From Bradyrhizobium sp. B124 (lineage in GTDB: Bacteria > Pseudomonadota > Alphaproteobacteria > Rhizobiales > Xanthobacteraceae), in assembly GCF_038967635.1 (NCBI RefSeq), contig NZ_CP152413.1:4716001-4780000 (forward strand): a stretch of 64,000 nt of DNA, in the 5' to 3' direction. The position numbers and the translations under genes are program-made. The notes under the pieces are model-generated. The model searched no databases, was not told the origin of the DNA, and saw only the letters and a list, made by a program, of their open reading frames with translations. Below, piece after piece: positions 44,926-54,494 of the stretch (the stretch's first letter is position 1; each line of letters begins with the position of its first letter).

Positions 44926-45438
44926 ATGACTGTATTGACCTGGTCCGACGATCGCGTCGAGCAGCTGAAGAAGCTCTGGGAATCCGGCCTCTCGGCCAGC
45001 CAGATCGCGGCGGAACTTGGCAATGTGACGCGAAACGCCGTGATCGGCAAAGTGCATCGGCTCGGCCTCTCCGGCCGCGCCAAGGCCCCCTCCACGGCCG
45101 CGCCGCGGCAGCGCAAGGCCCGCCCCGCCCAGCACATGATGCGGGTGGCGCGCCCGGTCTCGCGCGGCAACACTGCGCTTGCGCACGCCTTCGAGGTCGA
45201 GATGGAGCCCGATCCGATCTCCTTCGACAACGTGGTGCCGATGAGCCAGCGGCTGTCGCTGCTCGAGCTCAACGAGGCCACCTGCCATTGGCCGGTCGGC
45301 GATCCCTCGAGCCCGGAATTCTTCTTCTGCGGCGGCAAGGCGCTCGCCGGTCTGCCCTATTGCGCGCATCACTCGCGCGTCGCCTATCAGCCCGCCGCCG
45401 ATCGCCGCCGGCCGTCGGCGAAGCCACAGATCAAGTAA
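44926..45438 (+). CDS. gcrA: GcrA cell-cycle regulator
   Basis: GcrA binds RNA polymerase sigma-70 at methylated GANTC promoters and controls cell-cycle transcription. The DNA-binding part is TWSDDRVEQLKKLWESGLSA, SQIAAELGNVTRNAVIGKVH RLGLSGR. The C-terminal sigma-binding part has LLELNEATCHWPVGDPSSPE and FFFCGGKALAGLPYCAHHSR. The 170 residues are usual. ATG 44926 with AAGGA upstream is chosen over GTG 44923. A terminator follows at 45470. Confidence 0.97.
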   Translation: MTVLTWSDDRVEQLKKLWESGLSASQIAAELGNVTRNAVIGKVHRLGLSGRAKAPSTAAPRQRKARPAQHMMRVARPVSRGNTALAHAFEVEMEPDPISFDNVVPMSQRLSLLELNEATCHWPVGDPSSPEFFFCGGKALAGLPYCAHHSRVAYQPAADRRRPSAKPQIK

Positions 45439-45469
45439 GCACTCGGGAAACTGCCTGGACTGTAAAAAC

Positions 45470-45497
45470 AAATCCCCGCGAAAGCGGGGATTTTTTT
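45470..45497 (+). terminator. terminator after gcrA
   Basis: The arms aaatccccgc and gcggggattt enclose GAAA and are followed by five further T residues, 31 bases after the stop codon. Confidence 0.95.
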
Positions 45498-45503
45498 GTG
45501 GCT

Positions 45504-45593
45504 CGTAGCCCGGATGGAGCGAAGCGTAATCCGGCGCGGTGTTTGAAGCGGAGAATGAAGTTCTGGATTTCGCTTCGCTCCATCCGGGCTACG
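45504..45593. repeat. 90-bp element with 23-bp perfect arms
   Basis: cgtagcccggatggagcgaag (arms at 45504-45526 and 45571-45593) is repeated inverted and exact around about 44 bases. The type cgtagcccggatggagcgaag is a known intergenic repeat pattern in many proteobacteria in my memory. It lies between gcrA and copy E of the 120-bp family. Confidence 0.85.
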
Positions 45594-45606
45594 TCACATC
45601 ACCGGC

Positions 45607-45723
45607 GTCGTCCCGGCGTTCGCCGGGACCCATAACCACGAATGGGCGTTGTTAGAAAGTCGTCTGGCCGCTTGCCGATTGCGCCGGCCGCGGCGTATGG
45701 GTCCCGGCGTTCGCCGGGACGAC
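45607..45723. repeat. 117-bp inverted-repeat element, copy E
   Basis: The arms gtcgtcccggcgttcgccgg (from 45607) and its complement (to 45723) are exact. The inner boundary gggacccata/tatgggtccc matches the other copies. It sits downstream of phoB and gcrA, 32 bases before the phoB stop. No gene lies in 45439-45755. Confidence 0.9.
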
Positions 45724-45755
45724 GCCGTGTTGTGGTTTACGATTGTCGGCCAGCC

Positions 45756-46466
45756 TTACGGCTGCGGTTCGGCCTTCGCGAAGCGGTCGTCGAGCGCGTA
45801 GCCGGCGCCGCGCACGGTGCGGATCGGATCCTGCTCGCGGCCCGGATTGAGCAGCTTGCGCAGGCGGCCGATATGCACGTCGACGGTACGCTCATCGATA
45901 TAGATGTCGCGGCCCCAGACGCTGTCGAGCAGCTGCTCGCGGCTGAACACGCGGCCGGGATGCTCGAGGAAGAATTCGAGCAGCCGATACTCGGTCGGAC
46001 CGAGATCGATCGGACGTCCCGAGCGCGCCACGCGGCGCTTTTCGCGGTCGAGCTCGATGTCGCCATAGGTCAGCACGGTCGCAAGCCGCTCCGGGCTCGC
46101 ACGGCGCAGCAGGCCCTTCACCCGTGCCAGCAGTTCCGGCACCGAGAACGGCTTGACGATGTAGTCGTCGGCGCCGGTGGCAAGCCCGCGCACGCGCTCG
46201 CTCTCCTCGCCGCGCGCGGTCAGCATGATGATCGGAAGCTGCTTGGTCTCGGGCCGCGCCCGCAGGCGGCGGCACAGCTCGATGCCGGACAGGCCCGGCA
46301 GCATCCAGTCCAGTACCACGAGGTCGGGAACGCGCTCCTTCAGGCGGGTGTCGGCATCGTCGCCGCGCCCCACCGTCTCGACATCGTAGCCTTCCGCATC
46401 GAGGTTGTAGCGCAACAGTGTCGTCAGCGCTTCCTCGTCTTCGACTACCAGAATGCGTGCGCTCAT
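45756..46466 (-). CDS. phoB: phosphate regulon response regulator PhoB
   Basis: OmpR-type regulator. The receiver has LVVEDEEALTTLL, the phospho-acceptor in DLVVLDWMLPGLSG and the lysine of DDYIVKPFSVPELLAR; the winged helix has LGPTEYRLLEFFLEHPGRVF, DERTVDVHIGRLRKLL and RGAGYALD. The 236 residues match the family. It is the last gene of the pho-pst run. It activates Pho-box promoters on phosphorylation by PhoR in low phosphate. Confidence 0.96.
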   Translation of the reverse strand: MSARILVVEDEEALTTLLRYNLDAEGYDVETVGRGDDADTRLKERVPDLVVLDWMLPGLSGIELCRRLRARPETKQLPIIMLTARGEESERVRGLATGADDYIVKPFSVPELLARVKGLLRRASPERLATVLTYGDIELDREKRRVARSGRPIDLGPTEYRLLEFFLEHPGRVFSREQLLDSVWGRDIYIDERTVDVHIGRLRKLLNPGREQDPIRTVRGAGYALDDRFAKAEPQP

Positions 46467-46596
46467 CGGCTTAAGTTCTCTCTCTGTGATGATCCGTTGC
46501 CCAGACGCAAACCGAAACGCTTACTTTCCTGAGCATAATCCCCGCGGAAACGACTTGTCGTGAAGACAATCCGGCTCCGCGCCTGCGGATCATGTC

Positions 46597-47313
46597 CTAG
46601 GTACCGGGCACCGTGGTGGCAAAGTTGGTCATGTCGCCCTTCGGGCGCTTGTCGGTGATCTGCTGGCCCTCGATCATGTAGAACACGGTTTCGGCGATAT
46701 TGGTGGCGTGATCGCCGATCCGCTCGATGTTCTTGGCGCAGAACATCAGATGGATGCAGAACGAGATGTTGCGCGGATCCTCCATCATGTAGGTCAGCAG
46801 CTCGCGGAACAGCGAGGTGCAGATCGCATCGACCTCCTCGTCGCCCTTCCAGACGTTCATCGCCGCCGGCAGATCGTGCGCGGCATAGGCGTCGAGCACC
46901 GACTTGACCTGCGACAGCACGAGGTCGGTCATGTGCTCCAGGCCACGGATCAGCTTCAGCGGCTGGAAATCGCTCTCCAGCGCCGCGACGCGCTTGCCCA
47001 TGTTCTTGGCGAGGTCGCCGATCCGCTCGAGATCGGTGGCGACGCGCATCGCGCTGACGATTTCGCGCAGGTCGATCGCCATCGGCTGGCGGCGGGCGAT
47101 CGTCAGCACCGCGCGCTCTTCGATGACGCGCTGCAGATTGTCGATCTCGATGTCGGCGGCGACGACGCGCTTGCCGAGCGCGACGTCGCGACGGATCAGC
47201 GCGTCGACCGACTCGGTGATCATCCGCTCGACGAGGCCGCCCATCTCGGCGACCAGGCGGGTCAACTCCTGCAGGTCGCTGTCGAATGCCTTGGCGGTAT
47301 GTTCAGAAGCCAT
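46597..47313 (-). CDS. phoU: phosphate signalling protein PhoU
   Basis: Two tandem three-helix bundles with metal-site motifs, ATDLERIGDLAKNMGKR and CAKNIERIGDHATNIAETVF, are diagnostic. It links the Pst transporter to PhoR and keeps the regulon off when phosphate is sufficient. The 238 residues are typical. It lies between pstB and phoB, with a 97-base gap to pstB that holds a repeat. Confidence 0.96.
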   Translation of the reverse strand: MASEHTAKAFDSDLQELTRLVAEMGGLVERMITESVDALIRRDVALGKRVVAADIEIDNLQRVIEERAVLTIARRQPMAIDLREIVSAMRVATDLERIGDLAKNMGKRVAALESDFQPLKLIRGLEHMTDLVLSQVKSVLDAYAAHDLPAAMNVWKGDEEVDAICTSLFRELLTYMMEDPRNISFCIHLMFCAKNIERIGDHATNIAETVFYMIEGQQITDKRPKGDMTNFATTVPGT

Positions 47314-47364
47314 CGCTTGTCTCCCTCATGATCCCGGGGATCACGATTTGGTGTCCTCAGTTTC

Positions 47365-47409
47365 GCATGATCCGGTCGGAAAACCGGTACCCAATTTTGC
47401 GGACCATGC
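47365..47409. repeat. imperfect palindrome in the pstB-phoU gap
   Basis: gcatgatccg (47365-47374) pairs imperfectly with cggaccatgc near 47400-47409, enclosing an inner ccggtcggaaaaccgg hairpin. It resembles the stretch at 36497-36540. Confidence 0.5.
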
Positions 47410-47410
47410 G

Positions 47411-48229
47411 CTAGCCGAACCGGCCGGTGATGTAGTCCTGGGTGCGTCGATCGCTCGGCGAGGTGAAGATCTTGTTGGTGTCGTCGAACTCGATCAGTTC
47501 ACCGAGATACATGAAGGCGGTCTTGTCGGAGACGCGCGCCGCCTGCTGCATGTTGTGGGTGACGATTGCGATCGTGTAGTCTTCGGAGAGCTCCTGGATC
47601 AGTTCCTCGACCTTGGCGGTCGAGATCGGATCGAGCGCCGAGCACGGCTCGTCGAACAGGATCACCTCGGGACGCACCGCCACGGTGCGCGCGATGCACA
47701 GGCGCTGCTGCTGGCCGCCGGAGAGCGACAGGCCGGAAGCGTTCAGCTTGTCCTTGACCTCATTCCACAGCGCGCCGCCGCGCAGCGCCTTCTCGACCCG
47801 GTCGTCCATCTCGGACTTCGAGATCTTTTCGTAGAGGCGGATGCCGAAGGCGATGTTCTCGTAGATCGTCATCGGGAACGGCGTCGGCTTCTGGAACACC
47901 ATGCCGACCCGCGCGCGGAGCAGATTGAGGTCGAGCTTGGGATCGAGAATGTTGGTCTGGTCCAGCATCAGCTGGCCGACCGCGCGCTGGCCCGGATAGA
48001 GATCGTACATCCGGTTGAAGATGCGCAGCAGGGTCGACTTGCCGCAGCCCGACGGGCCGATGAACGCCGTGACGCGGTTGGTGCCGAGCGTCAGGTTGAT
48101 GTTCTTCAGCGCGTGGTGCTCGCCGTAATAGAAGTTGAGGTTGCGCACCGTGACTTTCGGCGGCGCTTCCGGCAGCGGCACCTGGGGAACGTGGCTCGCG
48201 ACAGTCGTTGAGACGGAAAGCTCGGTCAT
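47411..48229 (-). CDS. pstB: phosphate ABC transporter ATPase PstB
   Basis: Walker [12 protein letters not shown], signature [13 protein letters not shown] and Walker [17 protein letters not shown] identify the ATPase; [20 protein letters not shown] and [20 protein letters not shown] are typical of PstB. The ATG at 48229 gives 272 residues and overlaps the pstA stop by four bases, ruling out longer starts in the frame. It powers phosphate import through PstCA. Confidence 0.97.
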   Translation of the reverse strand: MTELSVSTTVASHVPQVPLPEAPPKVTVRNLNFYYGEHHALKNINLTLGTNRVTAFIGPSGCGKSTLLRIFNRMYDLYPGQRAVGQLMLDQTNILDPKLDLNLLRARVGMVFQKPTPFPMTIYENIAFGIRLYEKISKSEMDDRVEKALRGGALWNEVKDKLNASGLSLSGGQQQRLCIARTVAVRPEVILFDEPCSALDPISTAKVEELIQELSEDYTIAIVTHNMQQAARVSDKTAFMYLGELIEFDDTNKIFTSPSDRRTQDYITGRFG

Positions 48230-49071
48230 TTTGCGGCCCTTTCGGCACCAAGGATACGCGCGCCGATATTCAGCGCGAGCACAGTGAAGGTGATCAGCAG
48301 CGCACCGCTCCACGCCAGCTCTTTCCAGTAGGCGTAGGGGCTCTGCACGAAGTTGTTGATGGTCACCGGCAGGTTGGCCATGGTCTTGGTCAGATCCAGG
48401 CTGAAGAACTGGTTCGACAGCGCGGTGAACAGCAGCGGCGCGGTTTCACCGGCGACACGGGCGGTCGCCAGCAGCACGCCGGTGATCAAGCCGCTACGCG
48501 CAGCACGATAAGCGATCCGCTTGATCACCAGCGAACGCGGCAGGCCGAGCGCGGAGGCCGCCTCGCGCAGCGGATTGGGCACCAGCAGCAGCATGTCCTC
48601 GGTGGTGCGCAGTACGACCGGGATCACGATCACGGCGAGCGCGAGACTGCCTGCGATCGCCGAGAAGCCGCGCATCGGCACCACCACTGCGCCATAGATG
48701 AACAGGCCGATGATGATCGAAGGCGCGCTGAGCAGGATGTCGTTGATGAAGCGGATCACCGAGGTGAGCTTGTCGTGCTTGCCGTACTCGGCGAGGTAGG
48801 TGCCGGCGAACAGGCCGAGCGGCGCGCCGATGCCGACGCCGATCACCGTCATGATGACCGAGCCGACGATGGCGTTGAGCAGGCCGCCTTCGGTCGAGCC
48901 CGGCGGCGGCGTGTTCTGGGTGAACAGCTGCACGCTGAGGCCGGCAAGGCCGTTATAGACCAGCGTGAACAGGATCAGCGCCAGCCACGTGACGCCGAAC
49001 AGCGCCGCGCCGACACAGAGTGCGCGAATGACGATGTCGCTGCGGCGGCGGGATTTGTAGATCGGGTTCAT
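48226..49071 (-). CDS. pstA: phosphate ABC transporter permease PstA
   Basis: [20 protein letters not shown] starts a 281-residue permease with six helices. The permease loop with [20 protein letters not shown] is the site of contact with Pst[13 protein letters not shown] and [19 protein letters not shown] are typical. ATG 49071 lies 4 bases after the pstC stop; a longer start at 49098 would overlap pstC. Confidence 0.96.
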   Translation of the reverse strand: MNPIYKSRRRSDIVIRALCVGAALFGVTWLALILFTLVYNGLAGLSVQLFTQNTPPPGSTEGGLLNAIVGSVIMTVIGVGIGAPLGLFAGTYLAEYGKHDKLTSVIRFINDILLSAPSIIIGLFIYGAVVVPMRGFSAIAGSLALAVIVIPVVLRTTEDMLLLVPNPLREAASALGLPRSLVIKRIAYRAARSGLITGVLLATARVAGETAPLLFTALSNQFFSLDLTKTMANLPVTINNFVQSPYAYWKELAWSGALLITFTVLALNIGARILGAERAAK

Positions 49072-49075
49072 GGCG

Positions 49076-50074
49076 CTATTTCCCCGCTTTCGTTTCAAGC
49101 CGCATCAGCATCAGCCGCGCGCCGGCGAGCACGAAGAAGGTCAGCACGAACAGCAGGAGGCCGAGCAGGATCAGCCCGGACTGGTGCAGGCCGTCGCTCT
49201 CGGCGAATTCGGAGGCGATCGCCGCCGAGATCGTGGTGCCCGGCGCGAAGATCGACGACGAGATGCGGAACGAGTTGCCGATGATGAAGGTCACCGCCAT
49301 GGTCTCGCCGAGCGCGCGGCCGAGTGCCAGCATGATGCCGCCGATCACGCCGACCCGGGTGTAGGGGATCACGACGCTGCGGACGACTTCCCATGTGGTG
49401 CAGCCCATGCCGTAGGCGGCCTCTTTCAGCACCGGCGGCACGGTCTTGAACACGTCGACCGAGATCGCAGTGATGAACGGCAGCACCATGATGGCGAGGA
49501 TCAGCGCGGCGTTGAACAGGCTGAGATAGGACGGCGGACCTGCGAACACCGCACCCAGCACCGGGACGCCCTCGAATATCCTGATCATGAAGGGCTGGAA
49601 CGTGTTGGCCAGGAACGGGCCCAGCACGAAGAAGCCCCACATGCCGTAGATGATCGAGGGGATGCCGGCGAGCAGCTCGATGGCGATGCCGATCGGGCGG
49701 CGCAGCATTTGCGGGCAGAGTTCGGTGAGGAAGATGGCGATGCCGATGCCGACCGGAATGGCGATCGTCATCGCGATGACCGAGGTGATCAGGGTGCCGT
49801 AGATCGGGCCGAGCGCGCCGAGCACCGGCGGATCGGCCGAGGGCGCCCAGCGCTGCGTCCAGAGGAAGGCGAAGCCGTATTCCTTCATCGCCGGCCAGGC
49901 GCCGGCGATCAGCGACAGGATGATGCCGCCGAGGATCAACAGGACCGAAATCGCCGAGATGCGGGTGACCCAATAGAAGGTGAGATCACCGAGCTTGAAG
50001 GCGCTGAGGGCCTTGGCGCGATCGTAAGGTCCCGCGGCTTCCATCACATCGCTCTGAACAGCCATGTCTGCCAC
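49076..50074 (-). CDS. pstC: phosphate ABC transporter permease PstC
   Basis: The permease has six helices. [60 protein letters not shown] and [19 protein letters not shown] are hallmarks. The start is likely GTG 50074, which has GAGGGG upstream; ATG 50065 is an alternative. It gives 332 residues. The intergenic 219 bases after pstS hold a strong hairpin. Confidence 0.95.
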   Translation of the reverse strand: MADMAVQSDVMEAAGPYDRAKALSAFKLGDLTFYWVTRISAISVLLILGGIILSLIAGAWPAMKEYGFAFLWTQRWAPSADPPVLGALGPIYGTLITSVIAMTIAIPVGIGIAIFLTELCPQMLRRPIGIAIELLAGIPSIIYGMWGFFVLGPFLANTFQPFMIRIFEGVPVLGAVFAGPPSYLSLFNAALILAIMVLPFITAISVDVFKTVPPVLKEAAYGMGCTTWEVVRSVVIPYTRVGVIGGIMLALGRALGETMAVTFIIGNSFRISSSIFAPGTTISAAIASEFAESDGLHQSGLILLGLLLFVLTFFVLAGARLMLMRLETKAGK

Positions 50075-50243
50075 GCCAATCCCCTCATTACTATGTGAAA
50101 GCTACGCAAACCGCTACGCCCCGAAGCGATCTTCACTGACGCATTTGGCCGGGCGTCGTTCCGGTTGCGCCTCCCGGGGCGCGAGCCCGGGCCCCGCCCC
50201 GCGTTACTTGCCGCGGTGATGGAGCCCGGATCTCAATCGGTCC

Positions 50244-50274
50244 GCCTGTGCCGCCCTTGAGAGGTGGCACAGGC
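50244..50274 (-). promoter_or_regulatory. hairpin behind pstS, possible mRNA stabiliser
   Basis: GCCTGTGCC (50244-50252) and GGCACAGGC (50266-50274) pair and the stem extends inward by three more pairs. It begins 20 bases after the pstS stop and has no T run on the transcribed strand, so it probably blocks 3' decay and raises pstS over pstC. Confidence 0.65.
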
Positions 50275-50293
50275 GTTGTTCAAAGCGTCAGAC

Positions 50294-51304
50294 TTAGCTC
50301 TTGATGTCCGAGGACCAGGTCTTCTCGATCAGCTTGACGACCGATTCCGGCATCGGGATGTAGTCGAGCTCTTCGGCCGCCTTGCCACCCTTCTCGAAGG
50401 CGTACTTGAAGAACTTGAGCGCTTCCTGCGAGGCCGCCTTGTCGGTCGAATCCTTGTGCATCAGGATGAAGGTCGCCGCGGTGATCGGCCAGGAGGCTTC
50501 GCCCGGCTGGTCGGTCAGGATCACGTAGTAGCCGGGAGCCTTGGACCAATCGGCGTTCGACGCAGCAGCCTGGAAGGCGGCGATGGTCGGCTGCACGGTC
50601 TTGCCGGCCTTGTTGACCAGCGCGGTGTAGGTCAGCTTGTTCTGCTTGGCATAGGCGTATTCGACATAGCCGATCGCGTTCTTGGTCTGGCCGATGTTGC
50701 CGGCAACGCCTTCGTTGCCCTTGGCGCCGACGCCGACCGGCCACTCGACCGCGGTGCCGGAACCGACCTTGGACTTCCAGTCGGCGTTCGACTTGGAGAG
50801 GTAGTCGGTGAAGTTGAAGGTGGTGCCCGAACCGTCCGAACGGCGCACGACGGTGATCGCGTCGGCCGGCAGGGTCAGCTTCGGATTGAGCTTGGCGATC
50901 GCCGCGTCATTCCACTTGGTGATCTTGCCGAGATAGATGTCGCCGAGCACTTCGCCGGAGAGCACGAGATCGCCCGGCTTGATGCCTTCGACGTTCACGA
51001 CCGGAACGATCGCGCCCATCACCATCGGCCACTGGACGAGGCCGTCCTTCTCGAGCTGCTCGGCCTTGAGCGGCGCGTCGGTCGCGCCGAAGGTCACGGT
51101 CTTGGCCTGGATCTGCTTGATGCCGGCGCCGGAACCGATCGACTGATAGTTCAGGCCATTGCCGGTGTCCTTCTTGTAGGCGTCAGCCCACTTCGAATAG
51201 ATCGGGAACGGAAACGTCGCGCCTGCGCCGGTAATATCGGCAGCGAAGGCCGACGTCGAAGCGGCGACCATGCCGGCAGCGACGATTGCTTTGATGAAAT
51301 TCAT
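50294..51304 (-). CDS. pstS: periplasmic phosphate-binding protein PstS
   Basis: The signal peptide is [31 protein letters not shown]. The phosphate-binding loops are [39 protein letters not shown] and [18 protein letters not shown]. The 336 residues are the usual size. It delivers phosphate to PstCA. It lies behind a Pho box and ahead of pstC. Confidence 0.97.
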   Translation of the reverse strand: MNFIKAIVAAGMVAASTSAFAADITGAGATFPFPIYSKWADAYKKDTGNGLNYQSIGSGAGIKQIQAKTVTFGATDAPLKAEQLEKDGLVQWPMVMGAIVPVVNVEGIKPGDLVLSGEVLGDIYLGKITKWNDAAIAKLNPKLTLPADAITVVRRSDGSGTTFNFTDYLSKSNADWKSKVGSGTAVEWPVGVGAKGNEGVAGNIGQTKNAIGYVEYAYAKQNKLTYTALVNKAGKTVQPTIAAFQAAASNADWSKAPGYYVILTDQPGEASWPITAATFILMHKDSTDKAASQEALKFFKYAFEKGGKAAEELDYIPMPESVVKLIEKTWSSDIKS

Positions 51305-51402
51305 GGGGTGGTCTCCATCTTGTGAGCGAAGCGCCAATTGCGCCCGATCGCGCCCACGCCGGTCCATCTAGGAGCGGTCGGTGCTGCTTTTACGAAGGTT
51401 GG

Positions 51403-51420
51403 ATGACAGTTGGATGACAA
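51403..51420 (-). promoter_or_regulatory. Pho box upstream of pstS
   Basis: On the minus strand it reads TTGTCAT-CCAA-CTGTCAT, two PhoB half-sites with the canonical four-base spacer, 99 bases before the pstS start and within the phoR-pstS gap. PhoB bound here would activate pstSCAB-phoU-phoB in phosphate shortage. Confidence 0.92.
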
Positions 51421-51440
51421 TACTAAGCGACTGAAAACGC

Positions 51441-52754
51441 TCAGCTTTGGGTCGGTAACGGGGTCTTCGGCCGGGGAAAACAGGCGGTAAAAGTCGCGCC
51501 ATTCTTCGGCACGCTCTCGATCAGAAGACGCCCGCGATGACGGTTAAGAATATGTTTCACCAGCGATAATCCGAGGCCGGTTCCGCCCTGGTTACGGCTG
51601 TCGCCAACGTCCACCCGGTAGAAGCGCTCGGTCAGCCGCGGCAGGTGCTCCGGGGCGATGCCGGGGCCGAAATCCCGTACCATGACTCGGATTTCGGGGC
51701 TCCCCTCGCCCGATGCGCCCGAAACGGTCTGATTGAGCGACACTATGACGCGGCCGCCCGAGGCGCCGTATTTGAGGGCGTTCTCGATCAGGTTCTCGAA
51801 CAGGCGGAGCAGTTCCTCGCGGTCGCCAGCGATCGTGACCGGGGTCGGTGGCAGGTCGACGTCGATCTCGACCTGGCGCTCGCTGGCCAGCGCCTCGAGC
51901 CCGTCGGCCACCTGGCGGATGATCGGCACGATATCGATCGAGGCCTCGGGCCGCACATGGGCCGACAGCTCGACGCGCGACAGCGACAGCAGGTCGTCGA
52001 TCAGCCGCGCCATGCGGGTGGCCTGGGTGTGCATGATACCGAGGAAGCGCTCGCGCGCCCGCGCGTCCTCGCGCGCCGGTCCCTGCAGCGTGTCGATGAA
52101 GCCGGACAAGGCGGCGAGCGGCGTGCGCAGCTCATGGCTGGCATTGGCGACGAAATCGGCGCGCATCTCCTCGACCCGGCGCAGCGGCGTCAGATCGTGG
52201 AAGGTCATCAGCATGCACTTCTCGGTGCCGCCGAACTGGGTCGGCACCGGCACCGGCGTGATCACCAGTTCCATCCAGCGATCGACCGGAACGTGGTCGG
52301 AGTAGGTGGCGCGGCGCGGCTCGGTGGTCGCGATCGCCTCGCGCAACGCAGTGATAATCTCCGGCGAACGCAGGGCAAATTGCGCCAGCTCGTTCTTGCG
52401 CAGCGCCGGCGCCAGCTGGGCCGCGGCGGTGTTGAGATGGATGACGCGGCCGGCACGGTCGAGCAGCACGGCCGGGTCCGGCATGCCGGCGACGACCGCG
52501 CTGACGGCGGTCGCCTCGACCGGATTGCCGTGGCGGACATCCTCGCGCGAGGTGCCGGCATCATGCAGCCGCCACGGCACCAGCGCCGCAGCCGCGATGC
52601 AGACGAACACCACGCAGGCGCGCACCAGCGACAACTCGCCGAGCGCGACCACTACGCTCAGCGCCAGCGCTGCGGCAAGCAGGATCAGCGCGGAATGGCG
52701 CAAGCGGTCGGGCCAGGGCGAGAAAATCGAATGCGGCGTATCGTCAATGGCCAT
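51441..52754 (-). CDS. phoR: phosphate regulon sensor histidine kinase PhoR
   Basis: Two hydrophobic helices at the start (ALILLAAALALSVVVALGEL, ACVVFVCIAAAALVP) are followed by a PAS domain (GMPDPAVLLDRAGRVIHLNT), the H-box VANASHELRTPLAALSGFID and the ATPase (NALKYGASGG, VRDFGPGIAPEHLPRLTERF, GGTGLGLSLVKHILNRH). The 437 residues are typical of PhoR. It phosphorylates PhoB under low phosphate. It is the first gene of the regulon on the minus strand; pstS follows after the Pho box. Confidence 0.94.
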   Translation of the reverse strand: MAIDDTPHSIFSPWPDRLRHSALILLAAALALSVVVALGELSLVRACVVFVCIAAAALVPWRLHDAGTSREDVRHGNPVEATAVSAVVAGMPDPAVLLDRAGRVIHLNTAAAQLAPALRKNELAQFALRSPEIITALREAIATTEPRRATYSDHVPVDRWMELVITPVPVPTQFGGTEKCMLMTFHDLTPLRRVEEMRADFVANASHELRTPLAALSGFIDTLQGPAREDARARERFLGIMHTQATRMARLIDDLLSLSRVELSAHVRPEASIDIVPIIRQVADGLEALASERQVEIDVDLPPTPVTIAGDREELLRLFENLIENALKYGASGGRVIVSLNQTVSGASGEGSPEIRVMVRDFGPGIAPEHLPRLTERFYRVDVGDSRNQGGTGLGLSLVKHILNRHRGRLLIESVPKNGATFTACFPRPKTPLPTQS

Positions 52755-52838
52755 CGCGGCGGCTTTCTTCCCGTCGGTTCATGTCTCGCCCAGGCGCGGT
52801 CAAATCGACCTTCCCTCGGGAGGCATCGGGCCGCGTCG

Positions 52839-53894
52839 TCAGACCCCGGAATCACCACGCTTGCGGACCAGAACCGCCTCATGATGCGGCTCAGCGCGGG
52901 GACCCGAATCAGTCTGCGGCAGCCGCTTGAGTCGGGCGCCGACGATAACCTCCCGAAACGTCAGCAAGATTACAGATATGACGAACGGCGCAATATAGTA
53001 GAGCAGCCGGAACAACAGCATACCGCCGAGCAGGTCCTCGCGGTCCATCTGCCAGAGGCCGACCAGCATGGCGGCGTCGAACACCCCGAGCCCGCCGGGG
53101 GAGTGGCTGGCGAAGCCGAGCAGGGTCGCCGACACGAAGATGACCGCGACCACGACGAAGCCGAGATTGGGCTCGTCCGGCACCAGCACGTACATCGCCA
53201 GCGCGCAGAAGCCGAGGTCGACGATGCCGATCGCGATCTGCAGCAGCGTCAGCGGGCCGCCCGGCAGGGTCACCGTCCAGGGACCGCGGCCGACCACCCG
53301 CGGCTGGGTCCAGACCCAGACCACATAGGCGACCAGCGCGATGATGATGCCGAACGCGAGCGTCCGGTTGAGCCAGGGCGGCAGCTGGTCGATGTTGGCG
53401 GCGGCTTCCGGATGATAGGCGATGCCGAGCCCGAGCACGGCGGCATTGCCGAGCCAGAAGGTCAAGCCGGCGAGAAAGCAGATCTTGGCGACGTCGATCG
53501 CGTTCAATCCCCAGGCCGAATAGATCCGGTAGCGCACCGCGCCGCCGGTGAAGACGCTGGCGCCGACATTGTGCCCGATCGAATAGGAGGTGAATGCCGC
53601 GAGCGCGTTGACGCGATAGGGCACGTGGGCCTGACCGATCGCGCGCACCGCGAACAGATCGTAGAAGGTCAGCGTGAAGTAGCCGGCTGCGACGAACAGT
53701 CCCGCCAGCGCGATTTGTCGCGGCTCGGTGCTCTTGATGGCCTCGAGCACCTCATTGGTGTCGATGCCGCGCAGCATATGATACAGGACGTAGCAGGCGA
53801 TGCCGATGACGGCGATGCTGATGACAACACCCAGCCGATGCAGGATTTGCTTCTGGCGCAGAAACGCCATCGCCCTGCGTATTGCTTCCAGCAT
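52839..53894 (-). CDS. lysylphosphatidylglycerol synthase-type membrane domain protein, 351 aa (flippase part only)
   Basis: The sequence GQAHVPYRVNALAAFTSYSI, GHNVGASVFTGGAVRYRIYS, FASHSPGGLGVFDAAMLVGL is the hallmark of the N-terminal membrane domain of MprF/YbhN. About eight helices are visible. It lacks the C-terminal aminoacyltransferase domain that MprF has, so it probably moves or binds a lipid rather than making lysyl-lipid. It is on the same strand as phoR with an 84-base gap. Confidence 0.87.
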   Translation of the reverse strand: MLEAIRRAMAFLRQKQILHRLGVVISIAVIGIACYVLYHMLRGIDTNEVLEAIKSTEPRQIALAGLFVAAGYFTLTFYDLFAVRAIGQAHVPYRVNALAAFTSYSIGHNVGASVFTGGAVRYRIYSAWGLNAIDVAKICFLAGLTFWLGNAAVLGLGIAYHPEAAANIDQLPPWLNRTLAFGIIIALVAYVVWVWTQPRVVGRGPWTVTLPGGPLTLLQIAIGIVDLGFCALAMYVLVPDEPNLGFVVVAVIFVSATLLGFASHSPGGLGVFDAAMLVGLWQMDREDLLGGMLLFRLLYYIAPFVISVILLTFREVIVGARLKRLPQTDSGPRAEPHHEAVLVRKRGDSGV

Positions 53895-54247
53895 CTAGAC
53901 CTCGAATTGCGATCCCGCGACGGCGGCTCCCGGGCGAACCCCGCCGGCGCTTCGCTGTGCCCCGACCCCTGTAGCGCGTTTTAAGCCGGAGTGGAATTCG
54001 TCAAACGACAATAAAACGCGCATCTTCAAGATATTAGGGATGATTCATGACAGCGGGTGCACAAATATGCGCGTTTCTCGCCATCTTCGACAAGACTTGA
54101 CATCGACGTGCGGCGGTTAGCCCGCCGAACGCTGCGCAAGGCCATCCGGGAAACTACGGGAAGCAGGAGCGACGCCGCGGCGCCCGCGCAGTGAAAATCG
54201 CCACCGCATTGGTGATGCGACGGCGATGAGGCAAGCCTGCGTAGATT
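53895..54247. other. intergenic stretch, no gene seen
   Basis: The 353 bases between the flippase-like gene start and the Rdx gene stop contain AT-richer patches (caataaaacgcgcatcttca, cttgacatcgacg) that may include the promoter of the gene at 53894. No frame with a ribosome site or conserved motif is visible. Confidence 0.45.
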
Positions 54248-54475
54248 TTATGCCCGTGCCGCAGCCACTGCGGTGACGATTTCGGCAGCATCGGGGAAAT
54301 GCCCCTTCACGCGCTTGGCGATCACTTTGCCGTCAAGCTTGACCTCGAAGACGCCGCCCTTGCCCGGCACGAGCTCCGGATCGAGCCTGAGGCGTTCGCG
54401 CAGCAGCGCGGCGGCCTCCCTGGCGCGCTTTTCGTAGCCGCAGGGACGGCAATAAATGATCGAGAGGTCGGTCAT
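54248..54475 (-). CDS. Rdx/SelT-SelW-SelH family protein, 75 aa
   Basis: The N-terminus MTDLSIIYCRPCGYEKRARE has the redox CxxC motif (CRPC) on a thioredoxin-like beta-alpha start; GKGGVFEVKLDGKVIAKRVK and FPDAAEIVTAVAA complete the small fold. Redox function is suggested by the motif, not shown. GGGAG before ATG 54475 supports this start. It follows the dehalogenase by 19 bases on the same strand, so it is probably the third gene of the tetR operon. Confidence 0.85.
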   Translation of the reverse strand: MTDLSIIYCRPCGYEKRAREAAALLRERLRLDPELVPGKGGVFEVKLDGKVIAKRVKGHFPDAAEIVTAVAAARA

Positions 54476-54494
54476 GGCGTGCTCTCCCATCCAC

